Shown here in pieces: positions 47,954 through 60,540 of a stretch of DNA of 64,000 nt. The stretch is from NCBI RefSeq assembly GCF_004379255.2, contig NC_056032.1:31965322-32029321 (forward strand), in the 5' to 3' direction. Source of the stretch: Salvia splendens (Eukaryota; Streptophyta; Magnoliopsida; Lamiales; Lamiaceae). The notes beneath the pieces are model-generated. The model searched no databases. It was not told the DNA's origin and saw nothing but the letters and a program-made list of their open reading frames with translations. Positions within the stretch are counted from its first letter, which is position 1. Each line of letters opens with the position of its first letter. The position numbers and the translations under genes were made by a program.

Positions 47954-50520
47954 TGTGCTAGTATTGTAGTTCCGCATATAAATTATGTTTGCAATATTAG
48001 TTTCGATAAATATGATGTGACCTTTATAAAATAAAAAGACAAAAGATTGTACACGATATCTTAACAGATCAAACTACGAATTAATTCCCTGTTTTGAACC
48101 AATGTTGTGATGTGGTAGTTTTCAAAGCGCTTTTCAACTCTATCACTTAATTAATGCCATATTCCATATCGTGTCTAGAAGGATTTCCACTCTATTTTTG
48201 TGCAAATCTCTTAGCCAATTTTCCTAAAACTAAAAAAATGCATTTTTAGTTCGTAAGAGGTGAACTAGTAATAGAGTGATTAATGTATGTTAAGGATTTC
48301 AAATTCAGAACTACTATCATGACGCGGTCTTCAAATTTATAAGTATTTATTTACTTATAAAAAATTGTATTTTCATCGAAAGAGACCTTCCTTCTTTTTT
48401 CCATTTTTAACCCCACAATAATATAACTAAATTGATTTTTTTTATAAAAAAACTAAATTAATGCACAAAAAAGTGAAAATTTTAAATAAAGAAAAAAAAT
48501 TATATAATTAAAATTTTAGATTGAACTTACAATTTTAACATGAAAGGGCAGCTGAAATAAAAAGCAGGCTAACTAAATTACGATCATGGATAGAGTATGA
48601 TTAGGCATTAGGTGAAAACTCATTTTCAATTTTGTAGCTTGATGCACATACTACCTCTTTGATGTAACTCATCAGCTTCATGATATGTATAGCTTTATTT
48701 CGACATTTCATGCTTTACTATTTCATCAATTTGTTATTTTTATCATTGCACTATATTTATTATTTAGCGATATATAGTTAAATATGATAAGGTAAGGTTT
48801 GTCTAAAACAAAAAATTATGAATCATTTTCACCATTTATATTGTGAAAATATATGATGTCGTCAATATTTAGAATAAATTCGTGATCGAATTAAAGGGCG
48901 AAAATTTCAATGTTTAAACTTATTCATAGTAAATTATTTATAGTCAGTAATTCATATTATATAAAAGCAGTTTTTGGCATAATCCTTTGACCTTTCCTAT
49001 TATATCTAGCCATATGGATCACATGATATACTAGTACTAACTTGCCAGTTGCCATATATGGTTTATTTGCTCTTATTAAATGATTCAAATCTTTTTATAT
49101 ATAGCGACATACAAAAAAAGATATTATAAGAGTCCATCATTTAAGCTGTAACGTTCATTCAATTTTTTGGACTTTAATTATATAAAGAGTGGGACAGTAA
49201 AATTCATAATTAAGTACTATATGTGACAAGAATTGGAAAATTTAGGAATAAATCTATAGTAGTAGTTGACTATAAACACATACACATCTACAACAGATAT
49301 GCTTATCTTCTCACAATTTGAAATGCAATGTTGTACGTGCGAAAACGTTAGCTAACTTAAACCATGTCTTGTTTTTGACACATTTTTCCATAAAATACTT
49401 GTCAGTTTATACAAACTCAAACTCATTTTAGTATAAATATCACAGTAAATTATGATTTTATTCCAACCATTTACTCTAAACTTAAACATAAAACATAGAA
49501 GAATATTCTTCATATTATGTTTTTTTAACTCATAAAATTTGAAAAAGGTTTTGAATTTGTTTCAGTGTAAAACTAAAAATATAATTGATTTTAGAGTAAC
49601 ATTAGAGCTAATTACCTACTTCATTTTAGGTTTTATTGTACCATTGAAACGGTCTTAATTATATTCCACTAACACTTTCAATTTACATCTTTTTACATTA
49701 TTATAATTTCAATGAAAGTAAGACTTTCAATTTACATCTTTTTACGTAATTAAAATTTCATTACGAAAGTAACAAGTATATATTGGGTCTTAAACTCCTG
49801 GCCATATGTTTGGAAGCCTATTGTTTTCATTGATATATTTATTTGTAAAAGCCTAAAAGGTTTATATTCAATCGATAAGGTGAACTTGCACGAAAAGTGA
49901 GGACGATTGTATGTTTTTAATTAAATTAGTGACTACACGCTAATTCTGTTTTATATATATTAATCGACCAATATGTGGCTAGGAGAAAAGATTAGAGCAA
50001 CAAACAAACAATATGGATTAAAAAAATGACCCATATGAATTAAGCACATTGTTTGAGATATGAATTGCCACTAAACCGGCTAACTAATTTAATTAATATT
50101 CGTCAAGGGGTCCGCTAAAAACAACACAACGTCATCTTAAATTTTCCCACAATTTTTTATTTTTTCAATTTATCAATTACCATAATATTTTAAAATTTCC
50201 AATAATAACGCTCTGAAGTGGTGGTTGTAGTTGCAATTTATTTACAAGTCATGTGTAAAAATGTCAATTTGAATAAATACTAGTACTATGTGTCTATCTT
50301 ATTTCAGACAATTAACCACTACTATATCCATGTAAGGTATTGTACCAAAAAAAAGAGCAATAACACACACAGTGATCCACTAATTAAAGACAAAAAAAAT
50401 TAGAGTATTAATTGGGGTTTGGTGAGATGTAGTGAGAATGTGGTTAAGGTATAGTTTTCAAAGAATGGTTTCAAAGGTTCGTGCTCAAGTGTTAATTGCT
50501 TAATCTTGTGAGCGTAAACA
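47954..50520. other. AT-rich spacer, no gene recognised
   Basis: No long frames or exon chains. A 40-bp word (actttcaatttacatcttttta) is repeated at 49672-49694 and 49721-49743. Otherwise nothing was seen. Confidence 0.5.
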
Positions 50521-50529
50521 GCTGGGCTA

Positions 50530-50541
50530 CGCCACGTCATC
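50530..50541. promoter_or_regulatory. ACGT-core bZIP-type element upstream of the small-protein gene
   Basis: GCCACGTCATC, a C-box/G-box hybrid as bound by plant bZIP factors, about 75 bp before the start codon. Proximity suggests stress or hormone control; this is inference. Confidence 0.45.
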
Positions 50542-50609
50542 AACCAACCTCATCTTCTTCCCTTTTTAAAACCAACAACTCCAACACATGAAAGCAAAGA
50601 GAGAAATAA

Positions 50610-50834
50610 ATGGAGGGGCTGATTCCATTAGTATACAAAGCAATCGTTCAATACAGAAACGGAGCATGGCTAGATGATACGCACTCGGTTTCAGCCTATA
50701 TGAGGCTTCCCGGCGACTCGGCGCCTTCTGACGTCCAGATTTTCCGGCTCCCCTCTGCCCGTTCGCCTCCTCGCTCTGTCGCGGAGAGGAGGGCCGTTTC
50801 CGCCGCAGGAAACCGACATTTGATCAACTCATAA
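50610..50834 (+). CDS. Small plant protein of unknown function, 74 aa, single exon
   Basis: The frame runs from MEGLIPLVYKAIVQYRNG to a basic end (RHLINS). The N-terminus MEGLIPLVYKAI and the segment SAYMRLPGDS resemble a family of short, intronless plant proteins without assigned function that I recall only in outline. GC content is clearly above the AT-rich surroundings, the leader (50560-50609) is A/C-rich like a plant 5' UTR, and an ACGT element lies upstream. There is no signal peptide or membrane segment. The C-terminal half is Ser/Arg/Pro-rich and may be disordered. Its role is unknown. Confidence 0.75.
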   Translation: MEGLIPLVYKAIVQYRNGAWLDDTHSVSAYMRLPGDSAPSDVQIFRLPSARSPPRSVAERRAVSAAGNRHLINS

Positions 50835-51423
<589 letters not shown>

Positions 51424-51429
51424 GATCAA

Positions 51430-53040
51430 CGCATTATTTTAGGAAATATATATTCGATTTGATTCTTTGAAAATCTTCACTATCGGCAATAGATTCGTGT
51501 TAATAATTTAGGATGAAATAATCATTTTTAAATAGTACTATTATATTATTATTTTTCTATCTCGCTAGTATTACTGAAAGAGATTTTTTTTAAAAATAAA
51601 ATAAAATAGTATGTTTCCAAAACAAAAGAAAAAATCATATATTTTTTTTATTTTAAAATTCTCTAATATTATAGTATTTGTTTATGATAAACAATTTTTC
51701 TATCTTTTAAAATTTTAATTCGCTAAGTTTATCCTTCTGTTCTTCATATACAATAAATATGTTGATGAGATTTGAAAAGGAAAAGATTATGTAATAAAGA
51801 TACGAGCATCTACAATCTTTTACTACATTATAAAATTGTAATTATTGAATAATATTATGTGGATGTCATTACTATAATCACAATTACTGTACTCCATAAT
51901 AAGGGTCATCAGATGATGGGATACTGTCGCACTCGCACATGTGATACATTCTTCAAATGTATACTCATTGCAAGAATTGATATTATAGGAAAAATATTTT
52001 GATTATTAATTATAAATACTAGAAAATAAAAATGTGTGATCCTTGGTGGATCGTGGATGTTGTTTCTTAAGCAACGAATGAGATAGAAAAGTGATGTGGG
52101 CTTGTGAGTAGTTAAGGAAAAGAACGATTTAATGAACGTGGTTATATATTGGCCTATATCAATGATGCATAAACCGTACTCCATTACGGGAGAAAGATTA
52201 TAGTTAAATAGTTAATCAAATGAAATTTGATTATAAACCAAAAGGCAACCAATTAACAACCACAATCAGCATCATCTTAATCCAGGCTTTGAATTCTCTT
52301 CGCTCTTAAAATTTGCAAATTTTCTTGACAATTTATTCAAGTAAAAATTACTTGTTACACAATATTCAAGTGCTAAAAGAGTGATCTAGTTTTAAGAATG
52401 CTTGAAATACACAAAGTGGGTTACACTTTTTTATTTTGGGATGTGAAAGTACACTTTTAAACCAATTAATAATTGAGGAAGAGGATTCCAGTCCAGCTTC
52501 GAAATTCTTAAAAGGCATATTTATTAAAATGCTTGGATCTTGTTTCTTCAAGTACCAATTAGTTGCATTGCCATTTGCAAGTTCCTATAAATTCATCACT
52601 GAAAGTGATCAATCCCAAAGAAAGTATATAAATATTAGCATGCAAGAATGCTTCAATATTATAAATAGAACATCATCACATGGTCATGTCTGATAATCAA
52701 CATGCATGTGTTGTTCATCATTACATTCTGATCACACAATCTTTACCCAGAAATCACTGTCTGGTTTGCAAGAAGCCCTATAAACATTGAACACCTACAA
52801 GTTGACATTCAAGACTTATGTCAAAATTAATTAACCTCTCATTTCTTTATTATAACTTATCAGCGCATATCTATACATGGAAATATGAAACATCAAATTC
52901 CTACACGAGGTTGAAACAGACAAAAAACTAACCAACTCCAAAACTCAATCACATGAAAAAATATTACTAGTATACAACAAAAATGACTATAACTAAGTAA
53001 CCATCTATGTTGTGCACCACATATTACTACTACTGCTGCA
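51430..53040. other. AT-rich spacer and upstream region of the WAK-like gene
   Basis: Short frames at 51909-52184 and 52366-52693 show no family features. The last 150 bp form the 5' flank of the kinase gene. No clear element borders. Confidence 0.4.
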
Positions 53041-55194
53041 ATGGTGATTGCTCCATTTTCCCTCCTCGCAATATTTCTTCCTTTGGCAGCGGCCGTCATG
53101 CACTGCGGCCCGTGCGGCAACACCCCGGTCCCCTACCCGATGAGCAGCGGCCCGAACTGCGGAGACCAGGCCTACAAAATCAAGTGTGATCCAAACACAA
53201 GCACTCTTCATTTCATCTCCAAGCCCGGGAGACTCTACCCGATCACATCCATCGACACGAGATCCCAACGGATGGTGATCCGGCCGCCTTCTGTGCTCCC
53301 AGGCACGTGCTTCTCCGAGGACTTCAGCAGCGAAGGCTTCCAGATGGACGATTCACTCCCCTTCAACATCAGCAGCAGCAACACAATACTCCTCTTCAAC
53401 TGCACAGACAACATGCTTCATTTGCAGGTAGAATGAATGTACAATGAGCTTGATTTTTGACATCATTTTCTAAACAATGTTGCAATTTTTCATGTTTAGG
53501 TGCCTATCAACTGCTCCTCCAACTGCCCTTGCCACACCTACATCGACAACACCCGGTCAGCAGGTGCGTGCAACAAGCAGAAGCTGTGCTGCTCGTTTAG
53601 GACAGGGGGGTCGCAGAACGCGTACATCATCCGTGTCCACGCAAATGGATGTATGGCGTATCACAGCTACGTGAACTTCAACCCTGGCCTCCCGTTTGCC
53701 AAGTGGCCGGCGCCTGGCTTGGAGCTCCTCTATGTCTCGCCGTTGGAGCCAACCTGCAACACTAAGGCAGACTGCCGCGAGCTTCCCTTTTCAACATGCT
53801 TGGCGGACTCCACTGATGGCGGCCGGAGGAGGTGTCTCTGCAAGAAGGGTCGCTACTGGGATCCTGCAACAGGATATTGCCAAAGTAGGCCACTTCTGAT
53901 TTCACCAAAAAATATATGCTTTCACCCTTTTCTAGCAAAGAGAAAGCACCCTAATTTATTATATCTAATTGCACTTGTTATGTGTGCAGAGTGTAGACAT
54001 GGAACAGGCTGCAAAATACATACCAATCACACACCAGCTATTGGAGGTAAGTAACTAAGTCTTGGAGATGACCTTTAATTTTTGGAAATTTAGCACAAGT
54101 CCAATTTGGCTGGCCAATGTGCAGCTACTGCAGGCGTATTCGTTGTCCTGCTCCTGGCCGCGTTCCTGGTGTACAGACAACGTCAATACACGATGAACGT
54201 TGCAAGAAAGACACTAATAAAAGAAAGAGAGAATATCTTAAATTCGAATAACAGCGGAAAATCAGCCAAGATCTTCTCAGGTAAAGAAATCAGGAAAGCA
54301 AGCAATGACTTCTCTAAAGAAAACCTGCTCGGCAGTGGTGGATTCGGAGAGGTTTTCAAGGGTACCTTAGACAACGGAACTGACATAGCCGTTAAGAGGG
54401 CCAAGCCGGGAAATGCAGCGGGCACGGCCCAAGTCCTCAATGAGGTCAGGATCCTCTGCCAGGTCAACCACCGGAGCTTGGTGAGAATGATCGGCTGCTG
54501 CGTGGAGCTGGAGCAGCCCCTCTTGATCTATGAATATGTCTCGAGGGGAACTCTTTTCGAGCACCTGCACAGGGCAGAGGCGCGCCAGACACCGCCTCTG
54601 AACTGGCTGAGGCGCCTCTTCATTTCCCACCAGGCGGCTGACGGCCTTGCCTACCTCCACTCCTCTGCTGTGCCCCCCATCTACCACAGGGACGTGAAGA
54701 CAAGCAACATACTCCTGGACGAGAATCTTGATGCCAAGGTGTCGGATTTCGGGCTATCGAGGCTTGTTGAATTGAGCGAGAGGGATTGCACCCACATCAA
54801 CACCTCTGCTCAAGGGACGCTAGGCTACCTCGACCCCGAATACTACGTCAATATGCAGCTGACGGATCGCAGTGATGTGTACAGCTTCGGCGTCGTGCTG
54901 CTGGAGCTTCTGACTTGCAAGAGAGCTATTGATTTCAATAGGGAGGAGGAAAATGTGAACCTGGTGGTTTACATGAAGAGGATGTTTGATGAGGATAACC
55001 TGATGGCAGTGATTGATCCGGCTATCAAGCAGGGGGCATCGGAGGTGGAGCTGGAGACAATGAAGGCCATCGGGAATCTGGCTGCAGCTTGCTTGGATGA
55101 ACGGCGACAGAATCGCCCTTCGATGAAAGAAGTCGCTGATGAGATCGAATGCGTTATCAGCATTATCACTGGCGATGATGCTTCCACAATGTAG
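53041..55194 (+). CDS. Wall-associated kinase-like receptor (WAKL20-like), 632 aa, four exons
   Basis: Exons 53041-53427, 53500-53884, 53990-54046 and 54125-55194 join in frame by GT-AG introns. A signal peptide (residues 1-20, hydrophobic) is followed by a cysteine-rich GUB_WAK-type wall-binding domain (HCGPCGNTPVPYPMSSGPNC) and a second Cys-rich part ending CLCKKGRYWDPATGYCQKC. One membrane helix spans about 279-293 (GVFVVLLLAAFLVY). The cytosolic Ser/Thr kinase has a Gly loop GSGGFGEVFKG (346-356), ATP-binding Lys367, HRD with Asp466, DFG with Asp484 and GYLDPEYY. It is an RD kinase with all catalytic residues, so probably active. Family members sit in the plasma membrane and sense cell-wall or pathogen cues; the ligand is unknown. 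Its codons are notably GC-rich against the spacers. Confidence 0.94.
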
Positions 55195-55431
55195 CAGTCA
55201 ATTTCTGGTGTTCTAGTTTGTGCATTTGTTTCTGAATTGATTTGCACAAGATTTGAAATGACTCCGCATTAAGCAATAAAAAGTTTACACTTAAAAATTG
55301 AAGGGAACAAAATACAGATATTAATTTAAAGTGACAATATCTAAAATCAGACAAAAATACATTAAAACTGTTCCAATATTACGACTGCACTTCAGATTTA
55401 CATGATAAATTGCTTTGGGGAATCTGAACAG

Positions 55432-57051
55432 TTAAACTGATGCTAATATCCAGAACATAACATGAGACGACATGGCGATAAGGAACCACGTAACGAACGC
55501 TAGAGCAATGGCCAGTTCAAATCTTTGACATGGGAGATGCGTTGGACCTGTACAAAATTTCAAGTCTTTTGCATACAAAACTGCAATCCCAGCTGACGAG
55601 CACGCAGCAGCAAGGGATAAGGTAGCCGTTACCTGCATCCCATATGTGATTATTGAGTCAACTTATGCAAAAAAAAAAACAGAGCTACATTCCATGCATG
55701 AGGCAAAAAAAAAGAGAGCTACATTGCTCATCAGAGAAATAGCAAAACCTAAGATTTGAAATCAAACAATAATAGTTGTCAAATGCAGAAATTGACAAAT
55801 ATTATATAAGTAACATTAAGCATGTATTACACATCAAGATCAAGATCAACATCCAAACATCAAGATCAAGTAACATGAAGCATGTATTACACATCAAAAA
55901 CTTAAGTGTCAAATGCAGAAATTGACAAATATTCTATAAGTTGTTGGTTCACGTGTGAAAGTGAGACAAAATAGTTGATAAAAATTCACCATGTTATTCC
56001 GACAACCATTTTGAATTTGAGAAGAAACATTTGAAAATATAAAGACAATAAGGTAGCAAATATAAATGAGAGTTAGAGGGATTACCCAATCACCAACAAC
56101 AAAAAGGCTAACTAGGACTGGATTCCGGAGGTCTCTTTTTATCCGCAAAGCATATATATCAAGACACGCAAGCCCAAAGCTCCAAAATACTTGAAGCCCC
56201 ATTGATGCAATAAGATAACTGAATCCACAAGTACGGTGTTAAGAGAAACTTCATAAAATATGTTTGAAATCAATTATAACAAAAAAAAGGAAGACTTACT
56301 AACTCAGACCATTATGCAGATCTAGCTAGTGATGTCGGGCAATTAGAGGAAGATGTATACATATAAGGATATACTCTAAAGTCCAAACCAACACTAGGTT
56401 GGTCTTAGCAATTTGAAAGGGAAAAACTATCCTTTTCTAGCCAACAAATGTTCTCATTAACAAGCAGAAAACTTCCCATGTGAATATTACACTAATCCTA
56501 TTTGATTTAAAGTGTTTATTTGTCAGCAAGAACTATTACTGAGACTACAGAATTGCAGAACTATCATAGGCCTTAAAATACTAAAAAAGGCTTCAAATAC
56601 AGATATTCCCAAAATCAATCTAACAAATTTTAAATCCAGCAATATACGAATCCGAAACTAAACAAAACCAGATTCTTACTTCCAAAAACCTCCAAATTCA
56701 ACAAAAAAGATAACTCATGCAGTTATAGATCCACCATACCCGAAAAAACGATAATTCAACCCAATTTAATTATTTTGATTTTATTGATTGCCATTCATAG
56801 AATTCCTAAATAATTCCAGACACTAATTAATTGTAGAAAACCTACCAACCATAAATAAATGACATTAAAGTAAATCAAAAAAAGGAAGAATTAAAAGATG
56901 AAAAGAATATGCATACATACCAATAAGCAGTGAAATTAGAAAAGCCAACAGCAGAAATCATAACTCCAATGGAACCAGCTGCAAACAAACATTGCCCAAT
57001 CCTCAGCATCAATCCACACACAGTTCCAGGGCTACCGAGCAAATCCTTCAT
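55432..57051 (-). CDS. CASP-like membrane protein (CASPL5B type), 154 aa, three exons
   Basis: Minus-strand exons 56921-57051, 56086-56218 and 55432-55632 join in frame by GT-AG introns. The start [20 protein letters not shown] is the characteristic N-terminus of the CASPL5 group. Four hydrophobic helices lie at about 13-36, 43-66, 80-108 and 127-150. The loop after helix 2 has RIKRDLRNP, and the second extracellular loop carries [11 protein letters not shown] with two cysteines. CASP-like proteins are four-helix plasma-membrane proteins; the best-known members organise the Casparian strip, while CASPL5 members are little studied. The length fits the family. It converges on the WAK-like gene with about 240 bp between stop codons. 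Confidence 0.93.
55777..55940. repeat. 130-bp tandem duplication in a CASPL intron
   Basis: tgtcaaatgcagaaattgac starts at 55777 and again at 55907, each followed by a tataagt word. Between them aagcatgtattacacatcaa also occurs twice (about 55818 and 55878). Simple local duplications in an intron. Confidence 0.8.
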
Positions 57052-57239
57052 CTTTCTTACCCTGGGCCCTTTTCCCTAAATTCAAAAAAAGGGCCCCCTC
57101 AAAACCCTAGATTCCGTCAATTTTCCCCATTTTCCACCCTCTCAAACGCAAATCATAAAACTCGGTGTGCCCTCACTATCACGTATTAGCGAATCTACTT
57201 CTATGCGCAGTATCGATTCGATTGAGATTTGATCGAACA

Positions 57240-57513
57240 CTCGCGCAGCAACTGAAACGTCACCTTAAAAAGACTCGTAAAAATTTCATTTTTAGGGTAA
57301 TTCGTAGTTTTTGAGAGAGGTAAATTATGATGACAGTATGTTTAATCAGGGGATTAGCAGCAACGGGAGGTTGTGAGTGGGATTATAATAATAGCACGAT
57401 GTTGATGCCTGCAATCCTACTTGGACATCTTTTTATGACATTTGTACGAACTTTTTTCTTTTTAAAAATTATTGCAGCATAAAAAAAAACACCTCCCGGC
57501 GGAAGTTGGATTT
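57240..57513. other. Upstream region of the CASPL gene and border of the mariner element
   Basis: It contains the minus-strand promoter of the CASPL gene. The last 16 bp (cggaagttggatttta) recur at about 60903-60918 beyond the mariner element. Confidence 0.5.
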
Positions 57514-57908
57514 TACTCCCTCCGTCCCCCATTTCCAGTCACTCTTTGACTCGGCACGGGTTTTAAGAAAGAGTTTAAATGTGTAGTGTGGAGTAATAAA
57601 TGGAGGTATGTAGTGTAATGTGGAGCCCCTTTGACTTTTTGTGTAATAAATTTGTTTGAAGTATTAAATGACCAAATAAATGTTGGAGGATTACATAATG
57701 GTATAGTGATTAAATAAATTCCATTTACTACTCTTGATTAATTAAAGTTGTTACTGCAAAAAAATTGAACATCCATTTACAACATGTATAAACACAGCAG
57801 ATTGCTCAGAAAATCAAATTCAAAAGTTGGAGGCAAAAATAAAAGGAGGGAATTTTAGGAGGCAAATTTCATTGCATGGAGGGAATTTGTACAAAGTCCA
57901 CCAACTCC

Positions 57909-57916
57909 TATAAATA
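57909..57916 (+). promoter_or_regulatory. TATA box of the mariner transposase
   Basis: TATAAATA, 94 bp before the start codon, the usual distance for a plant promoter with a short leader. Confidence 0.65.
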
Positions 57917-58009
57917 CATTCATTTCTACTCCTACTTCCAACAACCAAAAACAAAAACCATAAAGCTATTTACTGTTGAAAGCCCTCAGAAAATCTTCAT
58001 CACTGGGCA

Positions 58010-59506
58010 ATGGAATGTCAGGAGGTCAGAGAGCAGCACCATGATCAGGAGCAGCAGGAGCAAGGGCAGAGTGGATGGCACCGGGTTTCATTAACCTTGA
58101 CCGCCCAAGAAAAAAACCTCATTGCGCAGTTTCTTCTACAGCAAAGTAAGGCTGAAGTGCTGCCAAGAGGTTCATTTACAGAGGCAGCCAAGAGATTTGG
58201 CATCCATAAAAGGACAGCATTAAGAATTTGGAAGGTCAGCAAGCAGCAAATGGACAGAGGGGAACCTGTTATAATGAGGAGCAGAGCATCAGGTTATCAA
58301 CACAAAGATAAACTTATGCTAGATGAAGAAAAGTTTAGAAACCTGTCTATGCTTGAGAGATCAACCATAAGGAAAGTTGCTTCTAAGATGGAAGTAAGCA
58401 AGTCAACAATTGGTAGATTCATTAAGAGTAGACAGTTAAAACCGCATACAAGTGCTATCAAGCCTACATTGACTGAAGCCAACAAACTTGCAAGGATGAA
58501 ATGGTGTCTTTCTCATATTCAGCCAACATTAGAAGAAGGTAAACTTCTTTATCATTCAATGCACAACATAATTCATATTGATGAGAAATGGTTCTACATG
58601 ACAAAGACATCAGATCGATATTACCTTTTGCCGGATGAGGATGTGCCATATAGGTCCTGTAAGTCCAAGAGATCCATCACTAAAGTGATGTTCATGGCTG
58701 CTGTCAGTAGGCCACTGTTTGGTAGTGATGGTGAAACCATTTTTGATGGTAAAATAGGCCTATTCCCGTTCACAGAGGAAGTATCAGCCCAAAGAAGGTC
58801 TAAGAACAGGCCAAAGGGGACAATTGAGACCAAACCTATTCAATCCATCAACAAGGAAGTCGTGACAGCCTGTCTTCTAAACCAGGTAAGCCAATTTTTT
58901 GTTGTTATTAAAGCTATCAGACATGATTAATGTCATCATTTAGTCTCATACACATATCCCTCACAGATTATACCAACAATCAAGGCCAAATGGCCAGCCA
59001 ATGCAAGTAAGAAGATTTTCATCCAGCAAGATAATGCCAAACCTCACCTAAGAGCTGTTGATCAACAGTTTGAATCACTTGCTAGTACTGATGGTTTTGA
59101 ATTCCATCTAATTAGCCAACCACCCAACTCCCCAGACACAAATGTGTTAGATCTAGGGTATTTTAGGGCAATACAATCACTTCAAGATGACAAAATTGCC
59201 ACCAATGTAGATGACTTGCTGAGGAATGTGTTTACCTCATTTGAAGAGCTCTCACCACAAACACTCAATAGAGTATTTATCACACTACAAAGCTGTCTGA
59301 CAGCAATACTACAAGTGCATGGGAAGAATGACTACAACATCCCTCACTTAAACAAGGACAGATTGCAAAGAACAGGAGGGCTGCCCTTACAACTTCAAGT
59401 TGAAGAGGGTTTGGTAAGAGAGAGTTTGGAGTACCTAAAGCTGCCTGAAAACAACACTGGAGACACCTATGACATAGGGCATCTTAACCATGTTTTAGGG
59501 TATTAG
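58010..59506 (+). CDS. Mariner-like transposase (DD39D), 471 aa, two exons, apparently intact
   Basis: Exon 1, 58010-58885 (292 codons), and exon 2, 58967-59506, join in phase across an 81-bp GT-AG intron. The N-terminal DNA-binding part has two helix-turn-helix-like segments (FTEAAKRFGIHKRTALRIW; IRKVASKMEVSKSTIGRFI). The catalytic triad is Asp191 (HIDEKWFYMTK), Asp314 (FIQQDNAKPHL) and Asp354 (SPDTNVLDLGYF), with 39 residues between the last two, the plant MLE signature. There are no stops or frameshifts, and the length matches plant Soymar/Osmar-type enzymes (about 450-500 aa). It would bind the 32-bp ends and catalyse cut-and-paste at TA in the nucleus. A shorter start within exon 1 is possible. 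Whether it is expressed or active is not shown by the sequence. Confidence 0.93.
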
Positions 59507-59599
59507 ACATAATAGTAGGGGATAGAGTTTACATTATAAGCACAAACATATGTTTGTGTTTAAGATGTAAACTCTTTTTTTGTGCATATGTTGCATTTT

Positions 59600-59935
59600 T
59601 TGTTATTGCCATCAGAAAAATTTCATCACATGGCATCAGCCTCCAAACCCTTCATAGGGGGTGGCTTACTAAGCTAGATAGGTTGCATTTTGTGTAAACA
59701 TCATCACTGTAAATGTAATTCAGTAATCAGTGATTATAGGTTGTATTATCACTTGAAATCAGCCTCCAAACCCTTCATAGGGGGTGGCTTTTTTTGCATT
59801 TCCCTCAGAAAAGCTTCATCACAGGGCATAGGGGCAACACATTACACTTACAACAGCCTCCAAACCATACAAAGGGGTGGCTGAGCTAAGTACTCAGAAA
59901 AGCTTCATCACAGGGCATGGAGAAGAGAGGAGCAT
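59600..59935. repeat. Three subterminal tandem repeats of about 110-120 bp in the MLE
   Basis: cagcctccaaacccttcata followed by ggggtggct occurs near 59637 and 59760, with a variant (cctccaaaccatacaaagggg) near 59851. Each is associated with a cagaaaagcttcatcacagg word (59615, 59806, 59895). Such arrays inside transposon ends can hold transposase sites; this is inference. Confidence 0.75.
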
Positions 59936-60119
59936 ATCAAACCTGTAAAAATAAGGCATCAGACCAATCTCTTTTATATTCATCTGGATTTAATGCAACA
60001 ATCAACTGCCCCCATTCACTGACCTGGAACCCAAGGGTGCACGACGTAAGTAAAGAGCATCTAAACAAAAGTATGATCAACAATAACAAATGCAAAGAAA
60101 ACAAACAATTCCAACTAAA

Positions 60120-60230
60120 TCTGCCATTGAACAGTGTGCCATTGAACAATTCCAACAATTCCAACAATAAACAATTCCAACAATTCCAACAATAAACAAT
60201 TCCAAAGAAAACAAACAATTCCAGCATATT
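60120..60230. repeat. AACAATTCC simple repeat
   Basis: Repeated caattccaa words, low complexity, within the 3' part of the MLE. Confidence 0.8.
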
Positions 60231-60354
60231 TGAATTGAAAAAAGAACGGTCTGCCATTGAACAATTTCAACTAAATCTAACCAGAATTAAACACAATACC
60301 GCGCTCTGCAGCACGAAAGTAGCAACCTCCAACCAAACTCCGATCCTCCACCTG

Positions 60355-60540
60355 AGTTTCAGATCCGTCGATTAATGGGGACGGAGGTAGAATTTCAGAA
60401 CCGTAGACGCCCTCGGACGGAGGCTGAGTTTCAGATCTGTCGAAACCGTTAGCCGGAGCTTCGGTTTCAGATCCGTTGAGAGCGTCGGACGGATCTTCGG
60501 TTTCAGATCCGTCGAGAGCGTCGGACGACCCAGTCCATCG
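60355..60540. repeat. GC-rich tandem array in the MLE 3' part
   Basis: A unit of about 40 bp with gtttcagatccgt and gtcggacgga words, four to five diverged copies, GC-rich compared with the rest of the element. Function unknown. Confidence 0.7.

Noticed and set aside
54183..54687. Minus-strand frames across the kinase exon
   Set aside because: Shadows of the GC-rich plus-strand kinase coding sequence.
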